DNA of 64,000 nt. It comes from Marimonas arenosa. GTDB lineage: Bacteria > Pseudomonadota > Alphaproteobacteria > Rhodobacterales > Rhodobacteraceae. How positions within the stretch are numbered: position 1 is the first letter of the stretch; each line of letters starts with the position of its first letter. Made by a program: the position numbers and the translations under genes. The notes beneath the pieces are model-generated. The model saw only the letters and a list, made by a program, of their open reading frames with translations, was not told the origin of the DNA and did not search any database. Positions 17,848-26,883 of this stretch are shown piece by piece. The stretch lies in the NCBI RefSeq assembly GCF_030848945.1, contig NZ_JANHAX010000005.1, forward strand, positions 248,001 to 312,000, read 5' to 3'.

Positions 17848-19200
17848 TCAGATACCCCGCACCATGTGGCCCTCGTATATCGCCGCCAGCCGCTGCACCG
17901 CCTCTTCAGGCGGCAACTCCTCGTTCTCGCCCGTCCGGCGCGAGGTCAGCTCCACCACCCCGTTCTTCAACCCCCGCGGCCCGACGGTGATCCGCCAGGG
18001 CAGCCCGATCAGGTCCATGGTGGCGAATTTGGCGCCGGCACGTTCCTCACGGTCATCATAGAGCGGCTCCAGCCCCACCGCCGTCATCGCGGCATAGATC
18101 GCTTCGCAGGCCGCGTCGGCCTCGGCGTCGCCCTGTTTCAGGTTGACGATCCCGGCATGGAACGGCGTCACGCCCTCGGGCCAGATGATGCCGTTGTCGT
18201 CGTGGCTGGCTTCGATGATCGCCCCCAGCAGGCGCGACACGCCGATGCCGTGCGACCCCATATGAACCTCGACCGGTTTGCCGTCCGGCCCTTGCACCGT
18301 GGCCCCCATCGCGGCGGAATACTTGGTGCCGAAGTAAAAGATCTGCCCGACCTCGATCCCCCGGGCCGAGCGCCGCCGCTCTTCTGGAATCTCGTTGAAC
18401 TTGGCCTCGTCATGAGTCTCATCGGTGCGCGCGTAAAGCGCGGTGAACTCCTCCATCACCGCCCGGCACTGATCGACATCGTCATAGTCGATCTCACGCT
18501 CGCCCAGCTGGATATCAGTGACGGCACTGTCATAGAACACCTCCGACTCGCCGGTCTCGGCCAGCACCAGAAACTCATGGGTGTCGTCGCCGCCAATCGG
18601 TCCGCTGTCGGCGCGCATCGGAATGGCCTGCAGTCCCATCCGCTCGTAGGTCCTGAGATACGACACCAGATGGCGGTTGTAGGCGTGCAGCGCATCCTCC
18701 TTGGTCAGGTCGAAATTGTAGCCGTCCTTCATCAGGAACTCGCGGCCCCGCATCACGCCGAAGCGCGGGCGGATCTCGTCGCGGAATTTCCACTGGATAT
18801 GGTAAAGCGTCAGCGGCAGGTCGCGATAGCTGCTGACATGGGCGCGGAAGATATCGGTGATCAGCTCTTCGTTGGTGGGTCCGTACAGCATGTCGCGCCC
18901 ATGCCGATCGGTGATGCGCAACATCTCTTCGCCATAGTCATCGTAGCGCCCGCTCTCGCGCCACAGATCAGCCGATTGCAGCGTCGGCATCAGCATCGGA
19001 ATATGACCGGCCCGCATCTGCTCTTCATGCACGATGTTCTCGATCTTGCGCAGCACCTTGAAGCCCAACGGCAGCCAGGAATAGATCCCCGCGCTGGCCT
19101 GCTTGATCATCCCGGCCCGCAGCATCAGCCGGTGGCTGACGATCTGCGCCTCGGCGGGGTTTTCTTTCAGAACGGGAAGGAAATAGCGGGTCAAGCGCAT
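17848..19200 (-). CDS. proS: Prolyl-tRNA synthetase (short alphaproteobacterial form)
   Basis: A 450-residue class II aminoacyl-tRNA synthetase that attaches proline to tRNA-Pro in the cytoplasm. Motif 2 is seen in the [21 protein letters not shown] region (about 140-160). Motif 3 [13 protein letters not shown] lies near 317-329. The C-terminal anticodon-binding domain follows. At 450 residues it lacks the large editing insertion of the E. coli 572-residue enzyme, as usual in Alphaproteobacteria. This implies that Ala-tRNA-Pro editing is done elsewhere. Confidence 0.95.
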   Translation of the reverse strand: MRLTRYFLPVLKENPAEAQIVSHRLMLRAGMIKQASAGIYSWLPLGFKVLRKIENIVHEEQMRAGHIPMLMPTLQSADLWRESGRYDDYGEEMLRITDRHGRDMLYGPTNEELITDIFRAHVSSYRDLPLTLYHIQWKFRDEIRPRFGVMRGREFLMKDGYNFDLTKEDALHAYNRHLVSYLRTYERMGLQAIPMRADSGPIGGDDTHEFLVLAETGESEVFYDSAVTDIQLGEREIDYDDVDQCRAVMEEFTALYARTDETHDEAKFNEIPEERRRSARGIEVGQIFYFGTKYSAAMGATVQGPDGKPVEVHMGSHGIGVSRLLGAIIEASHDDNGIIWPEGVTPFHAGIVNLKQGDAEADAACEAIYAAMTAVGLEPLYDDREERAGAKFATMDLIGLPWRITVGPRGLKNGVVELTSRRTGENEELPPEEAVQRLAAIYEGHMVRGI

Positions 19201-19543
19201 GGCGTTTCATCCTGCAGAATTGGCTGCGGCCTGAGCTAGCCCAATTGGCGCCGTCAGGCAATGCTTGGCGTCGCATTTCCGATCGGCCCCGCAGCAGACC
19301 GGGCAGAGAACCTGTAAGGGATCGTGGTCGGTCTGCGTCCGCCGGCGGCTCGCGGCGCACGCGACAGCTGGCAGGTCTCACCTGAACCACCGCAAGCGTC
19401 GACCTCCTGACCGATCGCCAGCCGGCACCGTCCTCACGCACCGTCACGGCGTCGTGAAGCCGGTGATCGGCCGCCTGCATTGGCCCGTAGCCTTTCCACG
19501 ATCGATTGGATCGACACGCAGAAACCCCGACAGGAGGTATCCT
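19201..19543. other. Intergenic region between proS and the second fasciclin gene
   Basis: A 343-bp divergent spacer that must hold promoters for both genes. I see no reading frame with a ribosome-binding site, no tRNA and no clear repeat. Only the perfect AGGAGG just before 19544 stands out. Confidence 0.5.
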
Positions 19544-20062
19544 ATGAAGACCAAGTTGAAATCCACCCTCGCCGCCCTGGCCCTTGCTGCCACCGGCGCC
19601 GCCGCACAGGCCAGCAACACCATCGTCGACATCGCCGCCGGTGACGAACGCTTCTCCACATTGGTGGCCGCGGTTCAGGCCGCCGGCCTTGCCGACACGC
19701 TGGCCGGTCCGGGTCCGTTCACGGTCTACGCCCCGGTCAACGATGCCTTCGCCGCCCTGCCCGACGGCACGGTCGAGACGCTGCTTAAACCCGAAAACAA
19801 GGGGCAACTCACTAATGTTCTGCTCTACCATGTCGACGACCGCAACCTCGGCGCCGCGATGATCCCGTCGGGGTCGAACTATTTCAAACCGGTGCTCGCT
19901 TCGGAACGGTTGTGCATCACCAAGGATGCGTCCGGCGTCAGCATCGCCGATGGCACCGGCGACTCCGCCAACGTGATCATCGCTGACATCCAGGCCTCGA
20001 ACGGCGTGATCCACGTCATCGACAAGGTTCTCCTGCCGGGCACGCGGCCGGCCTGCCACTGA
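19544..20062 (+). CDS. Second fasciclin (FAS1) domain secreted protein
   Basis: A 172-residue protein with a clear signal peptide (basic MKTKLK, hydrophobic core, AAAQA cleavage site near 23) and one FAS1 domain. The blocks are FSTLVAAVQAAGL, GPFTVYAPVNDAFAAL and [13 protein letters not shown]. The middle YHV box is YHVDDRN. It is similar to the 9109-9612 protein along its length, so the two are paralogues. A near-perfect AGGAGG Shine-Dalgarno (19531-19537) suggests strong translation. The C-terminus adds two cysteines not found in the other copy. Confidence 0.88.
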   Translation: MKTKLKSTLAALALAATGAAAQASNTIVDIAAGDERFSTLVAAVQAAGLADTLAGPGPFTVYAPVNDAFAALPDGTVETLLKPENKGQLTNVLLYHVDDRNLGAAMIPSGSNYFKPVLASERLCITKDASGVSIADGTGDSANVIIADIQASNGVIHVIDKVLLPGTRPACH

Positions 20063-20082
20063 CCCCGCACCAGCGATCCGAC

Positions 20083-20114
20083 CGGGCCCCATCTCGCGTC
20101 CGCGATGGGGCCCG
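20083..20114 (+). terminator. Hairpin terminator after the second fasciclin gene
   Basis: 11-bp stem CGGGCCCCATC (20083-20093) with GATGGGGCCCG (20104-20114), loop of ten bases, 21 bp after the stop. There is no long T-tract. Confidence 0.55.
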
Positions 20115-20248
20115 AAGGATCTTCCGCACTGAAAGGCGGCATGCCCCAGAGAGCCGGCGCCGCGACGTTCGCGCCACCTGGCTCGACCACCATGACCTGG
20201 GTCAGGCCCCAACGTCGTCAAGGCCTGGGCGATTGCCGTGGGTTTGTC

Positions 20249-22117
20249 CTAGAAGATGAAATCGTTGCCGTCGAGATCGGCAAGCAACACGTTTTCAAGG
20301 GTGATCGAATTGCCGGCGCCGGTATCGATCAAGACATCCGCCCCGACCTGGGTCGCCGCCCCGTTGGAGGGATCGCTGAGGTCGAGATCGGCAAGCGAGT
20401 CGATCGCGGACACGGCCGACAAGTCAATCTTCTCTGCGTCATTCGTCGCGTTGAAGTCGGTGATCGTGTCATCGCCATGCCCGTCGCTGAACAGGAAACG
20501 GTCGGCATTGGACCCGCCTGTCAACACGTCATTTCCAGCGCCGCCGGCAACACGGTCGTATCCGCTCCCGCCCGCAACCAGGTCATTGCCGGGCCCGCCC
20601 ATCACCACATCATCCTGAGTGCCGCCATAGACGGAATCATCGCCGAGGCCGCCATTGAGCCTGTCATGCCCGACCTCGCCGCGCAGCAGGTCGTTCCCTG
20701 CCCCGCCCTCGATTGTGTCGCGCCCGTCGCCGCCAAACAGCCTGTCTTGACCCAGCCCGCCCAGCACTCGGTCGGCCTGAACCCCGCCATAGACCACATC
20801 GCTGCCGGATCCGCCGATGATGGTGTCGAAGCCGCCGTTACCGCGCAGCACATCGTTGCCCGGACCGCCCTCGAGGCGATCCTCGCCGTTGCCCCCTAGC
20901 ATCGTGTCATGCCAACCACCGCCGACTAGTACGTCGTCGCCGGCCTCGCCAAGCAGTCGGTCGCGGCCCGATCCGCCGCGCAGCGTGTCATCGCCGCCAA
21001 AGCCCCATAGTGTGTCATTGCCGGCCCGCCCTTCCAGCACGTTATTCCAGCCGTTGCCGGTGATCCCGTCGCTGCCGCCGCCGCCGATCGCATTGTCGAT
21101 GCCGTAAAGACTGTCGGTCCCGGTGGCGCTGCCGGTGGCCTGGCCAGAAACATAGTCTCCGGATTCGTAGACGCCGAGGTCGATGACCACATCCGCCGCG
21201 GTTCCGGCGAAACTCACCCAATCAGTGCCGCTGCGCGACGAGCTGCTCGGGCCGCCGATCAACCGGTCATCTCCTGCCCCGCCGATCAGCGTATCGGCCC
21301 CCTCGCTGCCGATCAGCGTGTCCTGCCCGCCGCCGCCATGCAGCAGATCATCGCCGCGGAAGCCGCCGACGAGGTCGTTCCCGCCGCCCGCCATGATTGA
21401 ATCATGCAGGCTGGTGCCGGCGATCTCCGATCCGGCATGGCCCCAGGTCTGGGTCGTTGTGAACGCCGCCTCATCGACCGCAAACGCCTCGATCCCGCCG
21501 GTGGTCGAGGCGGTGAAAGTTGCCGGGCCATAAATGAACGTCACCGCGTCATCGTCGAATTCGCCAAGCTCCTGGCGCTGACCGGAATAGGACATCACGG
21601 TATAGGTGCCGTTGTCATAGGCATCTTCCAGCTGGATTTCCCCGCCATGCGGATGCTCAAGCCCGATCGCATGACCGATCTCGTGCAAAAGCCCATGCAA
21701 CACCCATGAGCTGTTCATCATGTGGACCCCCATGAACACGTCGCCGGCCAGTTCCGAGTCGTAGGTGTTGTAGGAGTAGAGGCTGCGCCCCGGGTAGTAA
21801 GCGAAGGCGCCCGAGCCGGCATGCGAGGAATAGTCGAGATCGTAGTTGCCGAAGCGGATGTCACCTTCGCCCGCCGACACTTCGACAAAAACGATACCGC
21901 TCACCGCCGCCCACATGGCCAACGCCTGCCGGGCATAACCGATCTCGGTCTGGGTGAAGGGCACGAAACTGTCGATGAACGCCTGCGAATAACTGTCGGA
22001 CAGATAGCCCGGAGCCGAGGTTTCAAAGGAATACGTGACCACGGTCGGCGTGCCCTCGGTCTCGGACCAGCTCCATCCCGACACGATGGCGGTATAGTCG
22101 GATACAAACGTGGGCAT
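20249..22117 (-). CDS. Serralysin-like M10 metalloprotease with RTX repeats
   Basis: A 622-residue secreted zinc protease. The zinc site HEIGHAIGLEHP (about 145-156) and the Met-turn VMSYS (about 174-178) define the M10B metzincin fold. From about residue 240 there is a long ladder of RTX nonapeptides (GGxGxDxLxG type) reaching nearly to the C-terminus, ending with a serralysin-type tail near LADLDGNDFIF. There is no N-terminal signal peptide, so type I secretion is expected; the transporter is not in this window. ATG 22117 is preferred to the ORF start 14 codons upstream because the protein then begins directly with the conserved N-terminal region. Confidence 0.88.
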   Translation of the reverse strand: MPTFVSDYTAIVSGWSWSETEGTPTVVTYSFETSAPGYLSDSYSQAFIDSFVPFTQTEIGYARQALAMWAAVSGIVFVEVSAGEGDIRFGNYDLDYSSHAGSGAFAYYPGRSLYSYNTYDSELAGDVFMGVHMMNSSWVLHGLLHEIGHAIGLEHPHGGEIQLEDAYDNGTYTVMSYSGQRQELGEFDDDAVTFIYGPATFTASTTGGIEAFAVDEAAFTTTQTWGHAGSEIAGTSLHDSIMAGGGNDLVGGFRGDDLLHGGGGQDTLIGSEGADTLIGGAGDDRLIGGPSSSSRSGTDWVSFAGTAADVVIDLGVYESGDYVSGQATGSATGTDSLYGIDNAIGGGGSDGITGNGWNNVLEGRAGNDTLWGFGGDDTLRGGSGRDRLLGEAGDDVLVGGGWHDTMLGGNGEDRLEGGPGNDVLRGNGGFDTIIGGSGSDVVYGGVQADRVLGGLGQDRLFGGDGRDTIEGGAGNDLLRGEVGHDRLNGGLGDDSVYGGTQDDVVMGGPGNDLVAGGSGYDRVAGGAGNDVLTGGSNADRFLFSDGHGDDTITDFNATNDAEKIDLSAVSAIDSLADLDLSDPSNGAATQVGADVLIDTGAGNSITLENVLLADLDGNDFIF

Positions 22118-22307
22118 TTCAGGATCATCCCTCGGCAAATGGCAATCAGGCCCTCGCATCTATCACGCAACCGGCCCGAGATTATGCAGATTTCAAGGCG
22201 GCATCCGGGCGGTTGTCCGCTCGTTCGCCAGAAAAGCCCGCCGGGAAATCGGGACTTGAATTGGCCTGGCTGAGCGGCGACATAGGATAGGAAAGGGGCG
22301 TTCGTCT

Positions 22308-23390
22308 ATGGCTCTGCCGGTCCGCGACCAACTGAAATACTGGGGCATCGCCGCGCTTTTGCTGGTGCTGGCGCTATGGTACCTGGGCGATGTGATCCTG
22401 CCCTTCGTTTTGGGCGGAGCGGTGGCCTATGCGCTCGATCCAATCGCCGACCGCCTGCAAAAGCTCGGCTGCACGCGCGCCGTCGCCACCGGGATCATCG
22501 CGCTCGTCGCCGTGCTGGTCTTCATCGTCATGGCCCTTCTCGTTGTGCCGCTTCTGGTCGAGCAGGCGGTGGCGCTGTTCGATACCGCGCCGCAGCTCGC
22601 CCGCGACCTCCAAGCCTTCCTGACCGAGCGCTTTCCGGACCTGATGGACGCCGACAGCACCCTGCGCCACTCCCTCACTGCCGTCGGCGAGAAGGTGCAG
22701 GAACGCGGCGGCCAGCTGCTCGAGGCGGTTCTCTCCTCGGCCTATTCCATCATTAACCTCGCCCTGCTCATCGTCATCGTGCCGGTGGTGGCCGTCTACC
22801 TGCTGTACGACTGGGACCGCATGGTCGCCGCCATCGACGGCCTGCTGCCACGCGACCACGCACCGGTCATCCGGAAACTTGCCGGCGAGATCGACGATAC
22901 GCTCGCCGCCTTCATCCGCGGCATGGGCACGGTCTGCCTGATCCTCGGCACCTACTATGCCGTGGCGCTGATGATGGTTGGCCTTCAATTCGGTCTCGTC
23001 GTCGGCTTCCTCGCCGGCGCGCTCACCTTCATCCCCTATGTCGGCGCCATCCTCGGCGGCGGTCTCGCTATCGGGCTGGGGCTATTCCAGTTCTGGGGTG
23101 ACTGGGTGTCGCTTGGGCTGGTGGGCGGCATTTTCGTGCTCGGCCAGGTGGTCGAAGGCAATCTTCTCACTCCGAGGCTCGTGGGCAGTTCGGTCGGTCT
23201 GCACCCGGTCTGGCTGATCTTCGCCCTCTCGGTCTTCGGCTCGCTGTTCGGCTTCGTCGGAATGCTGGTGGCCGTGCCGCTGGCCGCCGCGCTCGGCGTT
23301 CTTGCCCGCTTCTTCGCTAACCGCTATCGCAACAGCCGCCTCTATCGCGGCCTGGTCGAGCGTGAAGCGCGCGAGGACGCCGCCGAATAA
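22308..23390 (+). CDS. AI-2E family transporter (PerM-like permease)
   Basis: A 360-residue inner-membrane protein with about eight hydrophobic segments and the family-typical PIADRLQKLGCTRAVA start, the GAILGGGLAIGLGLFQF segment and the GNLLTPRLVGSSVGLHPVW motif. Members are called AI-2E transporters, but several export other solutes; the substrate is unknown. Its stop overlaps the hdaA start by one base (TAATG), so the two are coupled. This permease-hdaA pairing is common in Alphaproteobacteria. Confidence 0.88.
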   Translation: MALPVRDQLKYWGIAALLLVLALWYLGDVILPFVLGGAVAYALDPIADRLQKLGCTRAVATGIIALVAVLVFIVMALLVVPLLVEQAVALFDTAPQLARDLQAFLTERFPDLMDADSTLRHSLTAVGEKVQERGGQLLEAVLSSAYSIINLALLIVIVPVVAVYLLYDWDRMVAAIDGLLPRDHAPVIRKLAGEIDDTLAAFIRGMGTVCLILGTYYAVALMMVGLQFGLVVGFLAGALTFIPYVGAILGGGLAIGLGLFQFWGDWVSLGLVGGIFVLGQVVEGNLLTPRLVGSSVGLHPVWLIFALSVFGSLFGFVGMLVAVPLAAALGVLARFFANRYRNSRLYRGLVEREAREDAAE

Positions 23391-24064
23391 TGCCACGACA
23401 GCTTTCCTTCAACCTGCCGGCCAAGACGGCGCTGGGGCGCGAGGATTTCTTCGTCTCGCCCGCCAATGCCCACGCCGTCGCCATGATCGAAGCCTGGGGC
23501 GACTGGCCGGGGCGCAAACTGGCGCTGATAGGGCCGTCGGGTGCCGGCAAGACCCATCTCGTCCATGTCTGGGCGGCAGCGGCCCGAGCCCAGATCGTGC
23601 CGGCCGCTGCCTTGCCGCGGCTCGACATCCCGACCCTGGCAAAAGGTAATATCGCGGTCGAGGACGTGCCGGTGATCGCCGGCAATGCCGAGGCTGAAGT
23701 GGCACTCTTTCATCTCCACAACCTGGCACTTTCCGAAGGCCATTCGCTGCTGATGACGGCGCATCTGGCCCCCACGCGCTGGGGCCTCATCCTTCCCGAC
23801 CTGAAAAGCCGGGTCGAAGGCACCGCTTCGGTGATCGTCGAAACCCCCGACGACGACCTGCTGGCCGCCGTGCTGATGAAATTGTTCTCCGACCGCCAGC
23901 TTTCGCCCACTCCCGACACCGTCCCCTATCTCGTGCGCCGTATCGACCGCAGCTTCGACATGGCGCGCCGCGTCGTCACTGCGCTCGACGATGCCGCGCT
24001 GGCCAAGGGCCGCGAGATCAACCGCAAGCTCGCCGGCGAGGTGCTGGACGGACTGATGGTTTGA
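23390..24064 (+). CDS. hdaA: DnaA-related regulatory protein HdaA
   Basis: A 224-residue DnaA-like AAA+ protein lacking the DNA-binding C-terminal domain. Walker A is GPSGAGKTH (about 47-55). The Walker B-like stretch IAVEDVP lies near 84-90. The sensor region of DnaA is recognisable in TAHLAPTRWGLILPDLKSR (about 123-141). In Caulobacter, HdaA works with the DNA polymerase clamp to inactivate DnaA-ATP after initiation; this copy very likely does the same. It is coupled to the permease upstream. The polyphosphate kinase gene that often follows is displaced here by a P-type ATPase gene on the opposite strand. Confidence 0.88.
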   Translation: MPRQLSFNLPAKTALGREDFFVSPANAHAVAMIEAWGDWPGRKLALIGPSGAGKTHLVHVWAAAARAQIVPAAALPRLDIPTLAKGNIAVEDVPVIAGNAEAEVALFHLHNLALSEGHSLLMTAHLAPTRWGLILPDLKSRVEGTASVIVETPDDDLLAAVLMKLFSDRQLSPTPDTVPYLVRRIDRSFDMARRVVTALDDAALAKGREINRKLAGEVLDGLMV

Positions 24065-24084
24065 CGCGCCTGGCGCGTCGCCGT

Positions 24085-26712
24085 TTACTCGCTCGCCTCT
24101 TGCCTGTTTGACCCTCTCCAAACCATCTTGATGCCTTCGGGCACCAGGATGAGCGGCAGGCAGAGCAGCCCGATCAACTGCCAGTGCTCCGAGCCCAGCG
24201 GTTGCGTCCGCAACAAGCTTTGCAGCGGCGGAAAGTAGACGGCGGCAAGCTGCGCTCCGATCATCGCCACCAGCGCGAGGATCAACCACGGGTTCGAGAA
24301 CCAGCCCAGCCTGGTACAACTGCGCGTAAACGAGCGGAATGCGAACACGCTGGATTTCTCGAACAAGACCATCGCCGTGAAGGCGGCCGTCCGGGCGATC
24401 TCTTCTCCTTGCGGCAGGAACTCGTAGAACACATAGAGGCTCGCCGCCGCGGTGTAGGAGCCAAATGCCAGAATCATCAGCAACGCGTGTAGGTCGAGAA
24501 TGCCCGCGCTCAGCGGCCGCGGCGGAACACGCATCTGCTCGGACGTCGCCTTTTCCAACCCGAGGGTCAGCGCGGTGACGCTGTCAGTCACGAGGTTCAT
24601 CCACAGGATTTGAGTCGGCAGAAAGATCAACGGCCCCCCGAAGGCGACATTCGCGATGATCGCCAGAACCTCCCCGGCATTCGACGACAGCAGGTATCGG
24701 ACGAAGCGCCGGATGTTTTCAAACTGGCGCCGCCCTTCCCGGATCGCGGCGGCGATGGTCGCGAAATTGTCGTCCATGAGCACAAGATCGGCGGCGTCCT
24801 TGGCCACGTCGGTGCCGCGAATACCCATCGCGATCCCGATATCGGCCCGTTTCAAGGCCGGTGCGTCATTGACGCCGTCGCCGGTCATGCCGACGATCTT
24901 GCCGGTCTCCTGCAACGCCTGCACCAGCCGCATCTTGTGTTGCGGCGCGGTCCGGGCGAACAGCACGTGTCGGCGCAGCAGCTTCTCGAGCGCCGCGTCG
25001 TCGATTTCGTCCAGCTCGGCCCCGGTGACCACCTTATCGACCTCGAGTCCCACCGACTGGGCAATTGCCCGCGCCGTGTTTGGGTCGTCGCCGGTGATCA
25101 TGATCACCCGGATTCCGGCGCGCCCGCAATCCGCGATCGCCTCGGCAACTTCCGGACGCGGCGGATCGATCAAGCTCGCCAGCCCGAGAAATTCCAGCTC
25201 CTCCTCGTTCGCCTCCGCGTTCGCGTCGGGTTTGCGGGCCAGTGCGATAACCCGCTGACCCTGTCCGGTCAGCTGCGCCAGCGCCTCGAGGATCTGCTGC
25301 CGTGCCACGCTGTCGAGCGGCTTGGGCCCATCCGGGCCGCGCCAAGTCGTGCAAGCGTCGAGAATCCGCTCCGGTGCCCCCTTGACCAGAAGATGGATGT
25401 CGTCGCCGATGCGGCGCACCATGCCCATCCGCTTGCGCTCCGAGGAAAACGGTTTCTCGACCAGTGGCGGCGTTTTCGGCAACGGGGTCCATCCCTTGTA
25501 GGCCAGCGTCACCAGCGCCCCCTCGGTCGGATCGCCCACCATCTCCCAATCCGACCCCTCACGATGAAGCGACGCGTTGGTGCAGCCAACCGCCACCTCC
25601 AGAAGTGCCGCCAGGTCGGCATCGTCGGCGTGCCGAACCGGCTGCCCGTTCAGCGTGATCCGCCCGGCTGGGTCATATCCCGTGCCGCTGACCTCGTAGC
25701 GCCGCCCGCCGATCCAGACGAATTGCGCGGTCATGCGGTTCTCGGTCAGCGTTCCGGTCTTGTCCGAACAGATCACCGAGGCCGCGCCCAGGGTCTCGAT
25801 CGCCTGCAAGTGACGGGCCAGCGCCTGGCGACGGACCATCGCCGCCGCCCCGAGCGCCAGGCTGATCGTGACGACGGCCGGCAATCCTTCGGGCACGATC
25901 GCAACCGCCAGCGACAACCCGACCATGACCATTTCGATGATGCTGCGGCCAACCAGGATGCCTGCGACGGCAATGGCGGCACCGATGCCTACCGAAGCAA
26001 GACCCAGTTGGCGCGCCAACCGGCCAAGCTGGCGTGACAGATGGGTTTCCTTATCTTCGATCGACCCGGCCAGAACAGCGATCTGACCGAACGCCGTCCG
26101 ACCGCCGGTTGCGGTGACGATGCCCTCGCCACGCCCGGCAACGACAGCGGTGCCCATCATCAACCCGCCCCGCCCGTCCTCGCCACCGACCGATTTCTCG
26201 ACCGGAAACGACTCGCCGGTCAGCACGCTTTCATCGGCCCGGACCTCCAGGGCGTTGATCAGGCGCATGTCCGCCGGAACGCGATCGCCCGCGCCGATCA
26301 TGACCAGATCGCCGGGAACGATCTCCCGGGTGTCGATCTCCTGCGCCCGGCCGTCACGGATCACGCGCGCGGTGGCCGACAGCATGTTGCGCAGCGCGGC
26401 CAGGGCGTTTTCCGCCCGCCATTCCTGCAAAAACCCGAGAACCCCGTTCAGGATGACCACGAGCCAGATCGCCAGGGCGTCGACGCGTTCGCCAAGCAGC
26501 TGCGCCGCGACAGCCGCCACGATCAGCAGAACGACGAGTGTGCCTGTGAACTGGTGGAGAAGAATTCGCCAGGCCGGCGTGATTTTGACCTCGGCCAGCG
26601 CATTGGGCCCAACCTCGACCAGCCGGCGCGCAGCCTCCGCTGAACTCAGGCCCGTGTTCCGGTCTTTTTCCGCGATGTCCGTGACCATGTCGTTTGCTCG
26701 TGCTCCCCGCAT
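24085..26712 (-). CDS. Cation-transporting P-type ATPase (Ca2+-type, P2A-like)
   Basis: A roughly 875-residue P-type ATPase. The actuator motif TGES, the M4 ion-site motif VPEGLPAVVT (about 273-282), the phosphorylation site SDKTGTLT with Asp near 317, the TGDGVNDAPALK hinge and the MGIRGTDVAKDAADLV block are all present. The PEGLP motif and the N-terminal cation-ATPase domain fit the P2 group (Ca2+, or Na+/K+-like). The likely substrate is Ca2+ or Mn2+ exported from the cytoplasm. The start is uncertain: 26712 gives MRGARAND, 26688 gives MVTDIAEKD. The gene lies on the minus strand between hdaA and ppk1, breaking that group. Confidence 0.9.
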   Translation of the reverse strand: MRGARANDMVTDIAEKDRNTGLSSAEAARRLVEVGPNALAEVKITPAWRILLHQFTGTLVVLLIVAAVAAQLLGERVDALAIWLVVILNGVLGFLQEWRAENALAALRNMLSATARVIRDGRAQEIDTREIVPGDLVMIGAGDRVPADMRLINALEVRADESVLTGESFPVEKSVGGEDGRGGLMMGTAVVAGRGEGIVTATGGRTAFGQIAVLAGSIEDKETHLSRQLGRLARQLGLASVGIGAAIAVAGILVGRSIIEMVMVGLSLAVAIVPEGLPAVVTISLALGAAAMVRRQALARHLQAIETLGAASVICSDKTGTLTENRMTAQFVWIGGRRYEVSGTGYDPAGRITLNGQPVRHADDADLAALLEVAVGCTNASLHREGSDWEMVGDPTEGALVTLAYKGWTPLPKTPPLVEKPFSSERKRMGMVRRIGDDIHLLVKGAPERILDACTTWRGPDGPKPLDSVARQQILEALAQLTGQGQRVIALARKPDANAEANEEELEFLGLASLIDPPRPEVAEAIADCGRAGIRVIMITGDDPNTARAIAQSVGLEVDKVVTGAELDEIDDAALEKLLRRHVLFARTAPQHKMRLVQALQETGKIVGMTGDGVNDAPALKRADIGIAMGIRGTDVAKDAADLVLMDDNFATIAAAIREGRRQFENIRRFVRYLLSSNAGEVLAIIANVAFGGPLIFLPTQILWMNLVTDSVTALTLGLEKATSEQMRVPPRPLSAGILDLHALLMILAFGSYTAAASLYVFYEFLPQGEEIARTAAFTAMVLFEKSSVFAFRSFTRSCTRLGWFSNPWLILALVAMIGAQLAAVYFPPLQSLLRTQPLGSEHWQLIGLLCLPLILVPEGIKMVWRGSNRQEASE

Positions 26713-26883
26713 CTGTTCAACAATAGGCAATCGCCATGACGTGAACTTGACTCCGATCAAATGCAACCGCCAGGTCTGCGGTTATGCTGAAAACCATCTC
26801 ATCTGGACATCCTTAGGAACACGGCGCACAATCCCGCCTCGCATCCGCGGAATTCTGTTGCACTCCAACCCCCTAGCGATCTC

